Under the pieces are notes generated by a model. It saw nothing but the letters and a program-made list of their open reading frames with translations, did no database searches and was not told the DNA's origin. A stretch of DNA of 64,000 bases from Congeria kusceri (Eukaryota > Mollusca > Bivalvia > Myida > Dreissenidae): NCBI GenBank assembly GCA_027627225.1, contig JAPFQT010000038.1, positions 992,001 through 1,056,000 of the forward strand, given 5' to 3'. The position numbers were made by a program, and so were the translations under genes. This document shows, in pieces, positions 33,016 through 41,876 of this stretch (positions within the stretch are counted from its first letter, which is position 1; each line of letters begins with the position of its first letter).

Positions 33016-34437
33016 TAATTTCCAGTTCTGAGCTCCCTACTCGCAAGTTGCATGGGCTCAATTTTCATTTTCAATTTACATGCCAGTGTTTATAGGCTGT
33101 GTAACATGGCCTTGGGAAAATCAGCCATTAATATCATATATTTGATAGGCAACATTCCATAGAATACACTCTAGAATACACTGGCTGACTGACCTGCGCC
33201 TATTAACCCTTATCCTGCCATAAGCCTAATCACTTATCAGCTACTCCACTGCCACTAAATTTTCACCATATGGCTAGTGTAAACAAAATAATATCAATGG
33301 CATTGATCTGACAGCTTTTGTGCATTAGCCTTAGATTTTATCTTATAGCACCAAGAAGCAAAGTTGTAGATAAATAAATAAGCTACACATGGGTATAATT
33401 TTTATTTACATCGCATCTACCAATATTGATATAACAACCTGAAATCTTAAACAGTACTTACAAATATATGGTAATATTTGTCTTCACGTGAACAATATTT
33501 TTTTGCAAAATACTAATAAAATATTATACTTACTACAAAAGTAGCATATTTTATCATTTCTAATTATATATTCTTATCGTTGAAGATAATTATTACTACA
33601 ATTTATATTTCTGTACAATTTATACAATGAATATACCGAGTGTCATATATATGCATATATACTGAGATAAAAGGTTTGGCAATATTTACAGCAAAAATAA
33701 CCAGTGTTCTTGTCATTTATACAATTTAAACATTGTTTTGTTTTCTGTCATATTATTATAATTATTTATTTATTTTTACATATTATTGAAATTTTCAATC
33801 ACTTATAGTATTTGAGATTATAGATAGACACTGGTAGAAGCTTGGGACATACGTAATTCAATTCGTTTTAAGTTTGGCATTTTTACTTTACGTGCGTTTT
33901 ATGAATGCATAAAACTAGAGTAGTTATACACAAAAACGCTCGCGACGTATTATCCCAAAGGAATATAAATTTAATTCGCCACTGTTAAATATAACTTAAT
34001 ATTTTTGTGATCACAAAATGAAGTCAAATCATAATATTTAATTGTGATGAATGTTCCCTGATGTGTATTTTTATTTGGCAGACATAGTATAAATGCTTAA
34101 TCCATAACAAATATTTTTAACGCTCATATTCCTTCTCTTCATTATTTTCTTGGAAACAAGGTAATTTATCGTAAATTTTGATTTGCCTGACAAATACTGT
34201 ATGAATTATTTAGATTTAAAAAATCACTGATGGAAAATATGAGGCGGTAAGATCAGTAAATTGTACAGACATTACATAATTAAGATATCTTTGACATATG
34301 GACTTTTCATAGTTTCCCGGCGCCTTATGATGCTCTGCATCATTGTTTTTCTTGTGAAATACTGATGTTTATACCAAATTCTTGTGTAGATGTGTAGAGG
34401 CGATTCAATCTACAAAAAGACATTGTTTTTATAAGAC
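33016..34437. other. unassigned AT-rich DNA
   Basis: No gene. Near 33,200 'ttaacccttatcctgcc' looks like a piggyBac-type end (TTAA then CCCTTA), but no inverted partner was found. AT-rich sequence with 'ttatttatttattt' near 33,766 fills the rest. Confidence 0.4.
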
Positions 34438-34569
34438 TATCAATAAATGCATTGTATACTAAAATAATTTAATCATAAAAACACTTCAAATATATATGAG
34501 GCGTATCAATAAATGCATTGTATACTAAAATAATTTAATCATAAAAACACTTCAAATATATATGAGGCG
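34438..34569 (+). repeat. perfect 66-bp tandem duplication
   Basis: A 66-bp segment beginning 'tatcaataaatgcattgtat' and ending 'tatatatgaggcg' occurs twice in succession (34,438-34,503 and 34,504-34,569). By eye I see no mismatch. The second copy abuts a foldback MITE. Confidence 0.95.
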
Positions 34570-34795
34570 TGTCGTGGGAAAACCAGGCTTAATGCAGGTG
34601 CGTAAAGTGTCGTCCTGGATCAGCTTGTTTAGTCCTCACAGGCTAATACAGGACAGTACTTTTCATCCTCAGTGGATTTATGTTTAGAAGAGATTTCCTA
34701 CAAACAGAAAATGCTGTAAAAGCGGAAAGTGTCATCCCGGATCTGCCTGTGCAGACTGCACAATCCGCACAGGCTGTAGTACTGATTTAAAACAT
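34567..34795 (+). mobile_element. truncated foldback MITE (GTGTCGTGGG family)
   Basis: The left end GTGTCGTGGGAAAACCAGG is followed by an interior matching 35,565-35,770 ('cctggatcagcttg', 'cagtggatttatgtttagaa', 'gtaaaagcggaaagtgtcat'). The right terminal repeat is missing, the sequence drifting away near 34,790. Confidence 0.75.
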
Positions 34796-35552
34796 GGGGC
34801 AGTTCATCAGTTCATTGCTTTGACATGAAATAATTATATTATTTTTATTTATTTTAAATATAGAAACATTTCATACAACTGTTTTAGGAGCTAGCCACAT
34901 TAAAATATGAGTTCGCTATATGATGATGAAAATTTACTTATTTATTTTAATTTAAATAATATGGAAAAATAATATTTTATTTTAAATCATATCAAACAAT
35001 AGTATTAAATGCATGTAGAATAACAATCTATGAAGAAATGAGCCTGTTCGTTTATAAAGCAAATCAACATAATGCACCAGTTTTAAATATTCATGTTGGA
35101 TATTCAATTTACATTATATACAAACATTTACAACATACGCCGAATATCTTTTAAAAAGATATTTCTTGTGCCACATAGTATTAAAATTGTTGGATGAAAA
35201 TTAACCACCAATTATCCTATACATTGTATATTTACCCCCCCCCCCCCAAAAAAAAAAAATAATCTGGAGAGAGTGTACATTTGCTGCCAAATTTTTCAGA
35301 AGTACACATAAATTTATCCTCAGTACAAAAGCTTGTCTGGAGCACTGTCAGCTAGACACAATAGAAATTTCAATGTTGACTCTGCAACCAGTGAAATTCA
35401 CAGGGATCAGCAAACATTAATTGCATGATATTTTGTTTTAATGCGCATCAAGTGTTGGCAAAAGCAGAAATACTACATTTTTTTAAAAGCGTCTAGTTCA
35501 ATACAATACTCAGTTCGACCTGGAAATGTCAAGTTGGTGTTTCTAAACATAA
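34796..35552. other. unassigned AT-rich DNA
   Basis: AT-rich sequence without coding support. A C-run followed by an A-run lies at 35,235-35,259. Confidence 0.4.
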
Positions 35553-35564
35553 AATTTAAGTTGT

Positions 35565-35815
35565 GTGTCGTGGGAAAACAGGTCTTAATGCATGTGCTTA
35601 AAGTGATGTCCCGGATCAGCCTGTGCAGTCCACACAGGCTGATCCAGTACAGCACTTTCCGCCTACAGTGGATTTATGTTTAGAAGAGATGTCCTTGAAA
35701 CTGAAAATACTATAAAAGCGGAAAGTGCCGTCCTGGATTAGCCTGTGCGGACTGCACAGGCTAATCCGGGACGGCACTTTACGCACATGCATTAAAACCT
35801 GTTTTCCCACGACAC
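35565..35815. mobile_element. complete foldback MITE, 251 bp
   Basis: Left GTGTCGTGGGAAAACAGG and right CCTGTTTTCCCACGACAC are exact inverted repeats; complementarity extends inward ('cttaatgcatgtgc' / 'gcacatgcattaaa') and outward into the flanks ('tttaagttgt' / 'gccacttaaa'). The interior holds two further palindromes: 'ggatcagcctgtg'/'cacaggctgatcc' near 35,607-35,646 and 'ggattagcctgtg'/'cacaggctaatcc' near 35,736-35,768. The whole element can therefore fold as a long hairpin or as two arms. Open frames across it are palindrome-driven and not genes. Confidence 0.85.
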
Positions 35816-35884
35816 GCCACTTAAATAATAATAATTCTCCTTCCATATGCATCTGGTTAGATACATCACGCGTGCTTGGCGCCA

Positions 35885-35888
35885 TTAA
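35885..35888. other. TTAA target duplication, left
   Basis: TTAA directly abutting the CCCTTACTGCGC end of the piggyBac element. Confidence 0.9.
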
Positions 35889-36576
35889 CCCTTACTGCGC
35901 TGAATATGTATTTGGCTTATCAGCAGCCTGGTACTGATTATTTTTTGGAGAATTCCTGGTTTTACAGTCATGTTAGTTGACCTTCATTTTCACCATTATA
36001 TGTTTATCTTTGATATATAAAACCTATATAATATGTGTAGGTAATTGAAAGACGGACATTTTGACGCAACTTGTTTTCACCTGTCGTTATTTTTACACCA
36101 GTACAGGTGAGATAAACTTATAAATACAGGTAAAATTCAACAAATGAACGATTTTATTAGCTTTATTATTAGAAATCTCTCTTTTTTATTTAATAAATAA
36201 TAAAACAATGTCAGAGTACAACAAACAGCTTGTAATTGTTAAATTTTGACATAAAATAGACAAAAATACTGCCTAATTAACAATACAGGTAAATTGTTTT
36301 GACTGTCCATTATTGGTAAAGAGTAGCAACATTTTTCTTGAACAATGCATATTACAAAATACCCAGTTTACTCTGTAGAGCATCATTACATCAAATAATT
36401 GTTTAATATTTGTTTTTATTTATTAAAGATTTGATTATTTCATTATTAACAGGTATGCAAGGTAATTACAGGTAAATACAGGTGTGTTATGATATGTACT
36501 GGTTATACTCCATATAAAGTTCATTTTGTTACACAACAAAAACAGTGCTCAGCAGTTTCACTTTCAGTCAGAGTCT

Positions 36577-36912
36577 TCAATCTTGTAGTTCACAAGAGTG
36601 TGATACCTCATGAAGCATGGCACAACACATTACAACTCCGTAAGAATGTCCGAGGGTGAGTTCGCTGTCCTCAGCATTAGGATCGGGGTCGTAATCTGCT
36701 CCTGTGTAAATGTCAAAGTCACACATGTAGCCTGACTTGCTTTCACTTAGCACATAGAGTTTCACTCCAAACCTGTCGGGCTTGTTTGGGATGTACTGTC
36801 TGAACCGTAGTCGTCCCTTCCATGGCACCATACCTTCGTCCACCACGATGTTGTGATCCGGAGTGTACGTGTTCCTGAAGCGAGCTGTTACCACGTCGTA
36901 GATGGGCCTCAC
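36577..36912 (-). CDS. piggyBac transposase, exon 2 (truncated)
   Basis: Follows a ~313-bp intron with acceptor TTTCAG|GTG at 36,913-36,914. It gives 111 residues starting 'VRPIYDVVTARFRNTYTP', then 'IVVDEGMVPWKGRLRFRQY' and 'NKPDRFGVKLY'. The Asp of 'VDEGM' is the expected first catalytic acidic residue of the piggyBac DDD triad. After 'LGHSYGVVM' the protein leaves the family pattern ('CCAMLHEVSHSCELQD') and stops. The parts that normally carry the second and third catalytic Asp and the C-terminal Cys-rich zinc region are absent; a full-length family member is ~550-600 residues, against 321 here. This is probably an internal deletion of the element. A GAG|GTATCA donor-like site near the end could lead to another exon, but no downstream homologous coding sequence is visible. 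Confidence 0.8.
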   Translation of the reverse strand: MRPIYDVVTARFRNTYTPDHNIVVDEGMVPWKGRLRFRQYIPNKPDRFGVKLYVLSESKSGYMCDFDIYTGADYDPDPNAEDSELTLGHSYGVVMCCAMLHEVSHSCELQD

Positions 36913-37225
36913 CTGAAACGACAGAATAACAAATATGTTACTTTATTGTTTTACTTTGTTGAACTGATTGTATCTGTTGCTTTATTTGTTAAAAATTTTA
37001 AAAGAAAATTTCATACAAAATGTGAGACAATAATTAGGTACCGTTCGGTTATTGAAATAGGCTGACAATTTGTTCATGTGACTTGTGTCAAATTTGAATG
37101 TAGATATGTAACATTGTTGTAAACACATATATGCAGAATAAATGTATAAACTTGTGGTATGTTTTTATTTCAAGATGGCAAATAAAATATACATGTAAAG
37201 TGTTTAGTTATGAATATATACACAC
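36913..37225 (-). other. intron of piggyBac transposase
   Basis: On the minus strand it begins GTGTGTATA (at 37,225) and ends GTCGTTTCAG (at 36,913). It is AT-rich, contains stops in all frames, and joins two exons in phase 0 whose products continue one another in the family alignment. Confidence 0.75.
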
Positions 37226-37855
37226 CTTGTACAACGGATCGAAGCCTTCTTGTTCATGAGTGGGTGCTGTCGTGTTGTCTGCCAAATGCAAAAATGACAA
37301 CAAAGACAGAAACCTGTCTCGTGGCATCATATGGCTGAACTCTGGAGTGCAGACCAGCTTGTCAGTAGACCAGTAATTGCTGAGTGCAGGTTTGTCAATG
37401 AGTCCCATAACAATGGTCATGCCCAGAAATTTTCGTATCTCAGGCCCAGTAGTGTCATACCAAGAGTTCATTCTCGAAAAACGAGACGGCTGCTTTTTGG
37501 CTCGTTGCTGTGCAAAATACCTATTCGTTTCGAATGCAATATGATCCATGTCCCCATCATTCAGAAACAACGAGAAATAGTCTAATGGAACTGAATCGAT
37601 CTCCAAATCAACGCACAAACCACTTTCTGCAACGAATGGTGGTACCAAAGGTTCAACAACACTCGACGACCAATTTGCTAACATGTCACCTGGAGACTCT
37701 CTGTCGCCTTCAAACTGGTTAGCATCGTATTCTGGTAATTGTCCAGGCTGTACATCACGTATATCTTGCTCATCAAACCCTTCAAATTCCTCAAAATCAC
37801 AATCGCTGTCCGAATTACCAAAGAATAGTTCTGCATCAAAACTAACGTCCGCCAT
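37226..37855 (-). CDS. piggyBac transposase, exon 1 (N-terminal part)
   Basis: A 210-codon exon starting at ATG 37,855-37,853 and ending after 'GFDPLYK'. It codes for the N-terminal part of a piggyBac (DDE_Tnp_1_7-type) transposase: a very acidic leader ('DSDCDFEEFEGFDEQD', about residues 16-31), then the conserved start of the transposase domain with 'FETNRYFAQQ', 'EIRKFLGMTIVMGL', 'SNYWSTD' and 'MPRDRFLSLLSFLHLAD' (about residues 108-195). The exon ends in phase 0 at AAG|GTGTGT. Extending the frame past it adds only a few residues before a stop, while exon 2 continues the family alignment directly ('DPLYK' then 'VRPIYDVV'), so an intron is the better reading. The start is supported by its position ~270 bp inside the element. 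Function: cut-and-paste transposition at TTAA sites in the nucleus, if a complete protein were made. Confidence 0.85.
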
Positions 37856-38123
37856 TTTCTTTGTCTCGTTTTGGTCTGAATTTCAAGACTTGTTGATTTT
37901 ACATTTCGACGTCATAAAATCAAAAATAAAGACCAATCATATCGTTTCAAATTAGGGAAGACCTTTTTTTATTGGTTAATACTGAAAAATACCGATGACG
38001 TAAATCGGGGAAACTCCCGGAACTACTAAAATTAGACCACTATTGAAAACAAGTATACTCGGTTCCCGTTCGTACTGCACTAAATTCCGGACCCGAGTTT
38101 ACCCGGTTCCCGCGCAGTAAGGG

Positions 38124-38127
38124 TTAA
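38124..38127. other. TTAA target duplication, right
   Basis: TTAA directly abutting the GCGCAGTAAGGG end; matches the left copy. Confidence 0.9.
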
Positions 38128-38745
38128 GGTTGTTTTACCTAATTTGGGTGTTTCCACCAATCAGTTAATGTAAATATATTGGGTAATGCAATTTCATGTA
38201 CTTGATTATATCAATCAGTCTTCAATTATTTGAAAAATGATTGGGTAATACTTAAGTCTTACTGCTTGGAAAAGCAGATATTAGTTTCTCTGGGATGTGA
38301 GAAAAATAATTCGAACTCATGATCATGAACCATTTGTTGAAGGATGGTAAAGTTTTCTCCCCTGAATCCCAATCCAGATTACAGCTTGCTTGTACTATGA
38401 GAATGCTGAAACTGGAAAACATGTAAGGGCTGGGGCGGTATTCCCGAAATATCTTAAATTAAATCTTTTGTTTGGCTTATATTAAGATTTTTTTGCTTTT
38501 TACGCTCCGATCTTGATAAGCCAGTGGAGCGATACAGGCACTTTTGTGCCTCTTGTTCCTAGCATTTGTTGGACATTGTGCATTATTAGTATTCATGTAT
38601 ATGACAGTGTTAAAATGTTGTTTTCCTGCAAATAACAGTGTGCTAAGGGCTCAATAATTATCATTTGTATTGTTTACATGACTGTAATAGACTAATTTAT
38701 ATGTACTTTAATGTAATATAACTTAAGATGTTTTTGTAAACTGGC
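38128..38745. other. unassigned DNA
   Basis: No feature recognised between the piggyBac element and the exon-like stretch. Confidence 0.4.
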
Positions 38746-38746
38746 C

Positions 38747-38849
38747 CCAGGTCAGTCAGCTGCTAGGACAGAGTCTCTCCGGTGTGATGGTCCTCCACCA
38801 GTGACTGGCAGAGATGACTGGGATCTGGGTCCGTGCAGCAGCCAGGGTT
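38747..38849 (+). pseudogene. exon-like sequence, unrecognised
   Basis: After a good acceptor ('aactggccccag') at about 38,746, the plus frame reads 'VSQLLGQSLSGVMVLHQ', then TGA, then 'LAEMTGIWVRAAAR', ending near an AGG|GTTAAT that is a weak donor. The residues on both sides of the single stop look protein-like and could be one exon with a nonsense mutation. The base composition is clearly more G/C-rich than the surroundings. It sits ~900 bp upstream of exon-like copy 2. I cannot name a protein, and a chance G/C-rich stretch remains possible. Confidence 0.25.
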
Positions 38850-38859
38850 AATAATGGAA

Positions 38860-39734
38860 ACTGTACAGATAAGGGTGCTTTTTCATACGTCTGTATCCAT
38901 ATTGCAAAAAAAATCCGCATCTGCGAAAAATAGAACAAGTTGAAATCAGTTGAACCGTTGACCGCATTCGCAAAAGCTGTCTGCAAAAATTGCTTTTTTA
39001 GTGATTTTTTGCAGATGCAGAAGACGTGGTATTTCACTCAGCCTGTTTAACAAAATGCTTTTAGATACATTTAAAAAATAGCAGAAATTGTTTAGGAAAA
39101 TACAAATAATGCAACCTATGAATCCTCAAGTATAATAACTCGGTAATAACTGGTAACATTTATAGGTTCATGGCTGATGTCCGTAGATTAAAATGGTGAA
39201 TGCATAATATTCTTCCAATCCACACTACCTGTGAATGTTTTAACATAATCGCTTGAATTTTTTGCAGATGACATTATTTAAGCTGTTTAAATTCCACTAA
39301 CATAGGCATCTCAATTCTTCAGAAATGAGAACAAAACTACAATACTATGTTGATACAGATGAGGATTCATGGAAAAACTGCCCAATGTTTTAATCATTTA
39401 TATGTTTGCAGGTTAATCTGTAAAAAAAGACTGTAAGAAACTTTTCAATTGGAATGCTGATAATATTATGTGAAGTACTTTCTAATATTCCTGTCTTATT
39501 ATTTATTCATTGAAATTGTTTTAGTGATTTTTAACTTAGATCCTGGGAAATGATATGAAAACTCCAAGTAATAGCAAAATAAACTGCACAAGCCAGGATT
39601 GTTTTATTAATATATTAACTTGAATCTTTTAATACAAAAGTCAATTCCAGTACACATGTAGTCTGTCAAATGCTTTAAAATGTGAGCTGCACAGAATTTG
39701 TAAAATTACCAACATCCACATGAATGCCTTATTA
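38860..39734. other. unassigned DNA
   Basis: AT-rich sequence with no recognised feature, in the position of an intron if the flanking exon-like pieces belong to one gene. Confidence 0.4.
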
Positions 39735-39766
39735 GTCTGTTGTATATAAACATTATCTGTACGCTG

Positions 39767-39911
39767 GACAGATTGGTCAGCCAGGGACTCAAGTTCTGTA
39801 ATGGAACTCAGCCAGACACTGGACCTGTACTGACCTCCCTCCTGCCTTGGTGGAAGTGACTGTGGTTGCGGTAGTTGTCAAGGCGAGAATTTAACACAAG
39901 GTCTTACGAAG
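39767..39911 (+). pseudogene. exon-like remnant, copy 2
   Basis: Nucleotide-level relative of 22,830-22,986: 'ggtcagccag', 'tggaactc', 'agccagacactggacctgta' and 'ctgacctccctcctgcc' are all shared. It ends at a conserved donor, 'acgaag|gtaaga'. In this copy the segment equivalent to 'IATQSLAE' has an in-frame TAA (codon after 'aga att'), so it is the most decayed of the three. The downstream intron-like sequence ('tgacattgatatcaacaaca', 'caaatgtagtatgattgcaa') is also shared with copies 1 and 3. Confidence 0.35.
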
Positions 39912-40335
39912 GTAAGATGACATTGATATCAACAACAGACACAGCCTCAGTGTCATGTCAACCAAATGTAGTATGATTGCAATCAACAGATGTTTAGCTC
40001 AACTGAGCTTGAAGTGCTTAAGTGTGAGCTATATTAGTCAGTCATTGTCCATCGTCAGTTGTTTGTCATATGTTGCTTGTTATCAATATTTTGTTTTTAA
40101 CAACTTTTCTTAAAAACTGGGAAAAGAGGCTCATTGTTACCGAATCGTCTATGAATCCACATTTTATATAGTGTTGTATATTGGTAGCTTGGTCGTATGA
40201 AGGCCAGTACCAAGCCTAATTGTGCATATTATTGGCGAATTGAGTTGAATCAGTTTGAGTGAGTTGTGTAATTTACTTGTTAGTGCTTGTTCCTCGCAAC
40301 GTCTTATTTTAATGAATTACAAGTTTTAATATATG
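39912..40335 (+). repeat. duplicated block downstream of exon-like copy 2
   Basis: Aligns with 22,987-23,060 joined to 23,716-24,110, that is, without the 650-bp tandem-repeat element present there. It ends at 'aatgaattacaagtttt', where the LINE begins; the partner sequence resumes beyond the LINE and an array, at about 47,560. Confidence 0.75.
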
Positions 40336-40493
40336 AGGGCTGTCCCAGTAAATTGTAGACTTTATTAATGGCGGTCACTCGGTCCGTGTAGACGTGTAAA
40401 CGGAGAAAATTTAAAAGTCGTGTTTTAAAAGATATAAAAGAGTAATAATTCAAATTTTTGTGTGCAATCGCATAGTGAAGTGTTCATAAAAGT

Positions 40494-41864
40494 ATGGAAG
40501 ATACAATTTCCTTGGAAAGTGAAGATAACATGATGTATAACATTGAAACAAACAACAGGTTTCAGGAATGTCAAAATGGCGCCAATAACGGATTTGAAAC
40601 TGTAAACAAAACAAAGAAGAGAAAATTTAAAAGTGGGTCAAGTGGGTCTATTTCCTCAAATTCATTTGCAAAAATGACAATAGATGATAAACTCACATCT
40701 ATATTTGAGCAACTGAACAAAAATTATCAAAAAATTAGTGAAATTGAAAATCAGCAGACTAAATGGAACAAAGAAATACAGCGTATCAACAGGAGTTACC
40801 TAGAAATGAATGACAGGGTTACACAAATTGAGAGACTCCTCGAAGATCAAAGGGTAAACTCCAAAGTGCTCACATACAAATCAATAGATGCAGAATCTAG
40901 AAGCATGAGGAACAACATAGTGATATACGGAATCACTGAGAGACTTAAAGGTAACTGCACGCAACTTGTTTTGAATTTTATTAGCGATGAGCTAGATATT
41001 GACACCAATGATATGCATATTGAAAGAGCACATAGAATGGGCCGTTTTGACCCTAAGAGTAGAGATTCTAAAAGACCAATGGTAGTACGTTTTAAGGAAT
41101 AAGGGAATACGGAGACAATTATGGAAAATGTATATAAACTGAAAGGGAGCCCATTTGGAATTGATAGGCAGTACCCTAAAGAGATATCAAAAGCACGATC
41201 AAGTCTGTATAAATCTAAAGAAGCAAGAAATGCTAGAATGAATAGGCACAAAGTGCAAATTAAATATCCAGCCAGACTCTGTGTTAATGGCAGAACAATT
41301 ATAGACATGTTCCCCGAATGGTTTCATGTACTAGGCCATGACAGATTAGTAATGGTAAACACTGACAAAAATGAACATAAAATACCTCAAAACACAGGCA
41401 AAGAAGAAAGAGTGTACTCGACAGATACAGTGATAGATGATGAGGTAAGCACGGCTATCAGTGGAAGTGAAAGTGAGAGCGAAATATTTGAAGAATCAAA
41501 CTGTCCGGAAAATCCACCCGAATTACTATATACCGAGAATGTAAACAAAACCATAACATGCGACATAGAACGAACTGAACTGAAAACAAGTGAAAACATA
41601 CCTCGGCTGTGCACGGAACGTAAACTCCAACAGGAACCGACGTACGCAGAAACTGTCTCTATCACAAACACAGATAAAAACACCAAAAAACAGATGATTC
41701 CGAACTCCAGAAAGGTAAACACGACAAGCGATGCAAATCCCCCAATCAAAAGTGCCGTTGCAGCGAATTCTAAAAATAGATCTACTGTGAAAGCAAGCGT
41801 GGGATCCCATGAAATTGACAGCGCAAAGGCAAAGGCAACGAGGCAGAACACGACTCGAAAATAG
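40494..41864 (+). pseudogene. LINE ORF1 with one in-frame stop
   Basis: A 456-codon frame interrupted by a single TAA at 41,100-41,102. The start ATG at 40,494 has A at -3 and G at +4. The product is an RNA-binding chaperone-like protein of the L1 ORF1 type. It has a basic nuclear-signal-like KKRKFK (about residues 41-46), a heptad-rich coiled-coil (about 62-120, 'IFEQLNKNYQKISEIENQQ'), then an RRM-like region with 'NNIVIYGI' and 'HIERAHRMGRF' (about 140-185) and 'RPMVVRFKE'. After the stop the same frame continues with 'PFGIDRQYPKEI', which is the usual continuation of this domain, so the stop is a point mutation and not a gene end. The C-terminal part is polar and low-complexity. The stop at 41,862-41,864 is TAG, in frame with ORF2. 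Confidence 0.85.
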
Positions 41865-41876
41865 GGCAGCAGTGAG

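Larger units (their letters stand above)
35889..38123 (-). mobile_element. piggyBac element, complete ends
   Basis: A 2,235-bp element with identical 12-bp terminal inverted repeats, CCCTTACTGCGC at 35,889-35,900 and its complement GCGCAGTAAGGG at 38,112-38,123. It is flanked by TTAA at 35,885-35,888 and 38,124-38,127, the hallmark target duplication of piggyBac. It carries a minus-strand transposase gene in two exons that stops after the first catalytic region. The 36,576-35,901 interval on the 3' side of the gene shows no continuation of the transposase. The ends look intact, so the copy could still be mobilised in trans, but its own protein appears incomplete. Confidence 0.92.

Noticed and set aside
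33195..33220. Second piggyBac terminus (TTAACCCTTATCCTGC)
   Set aside because: No inverted partner with TTAA was found within the window, so it may be chance or a solo remnant.
37331..37955. Plus-strand frames opposite the piggyBac transposase
   Set aside because: Antisense shadows of exon 1, which matches the transposase family.
38756..39037. 93-codon minus-strand gene
   Set aside because: No domain. It overlaps a better plus-strand exon-like stretch with splice signals.
40340..40365. mariner terminal repeat ('atgagggctgtcccagtaaa')
   Set aside because: Somewhat like mariner ends, but there is no partner repeat and it is more simply the LINE 5' UTR or its junction.
40847..41308. 153-codon minus-strand frame opposite LINE ORF1
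   Set aside because: Antisense shadow of the ORF1 RRM-like region. No independent support.
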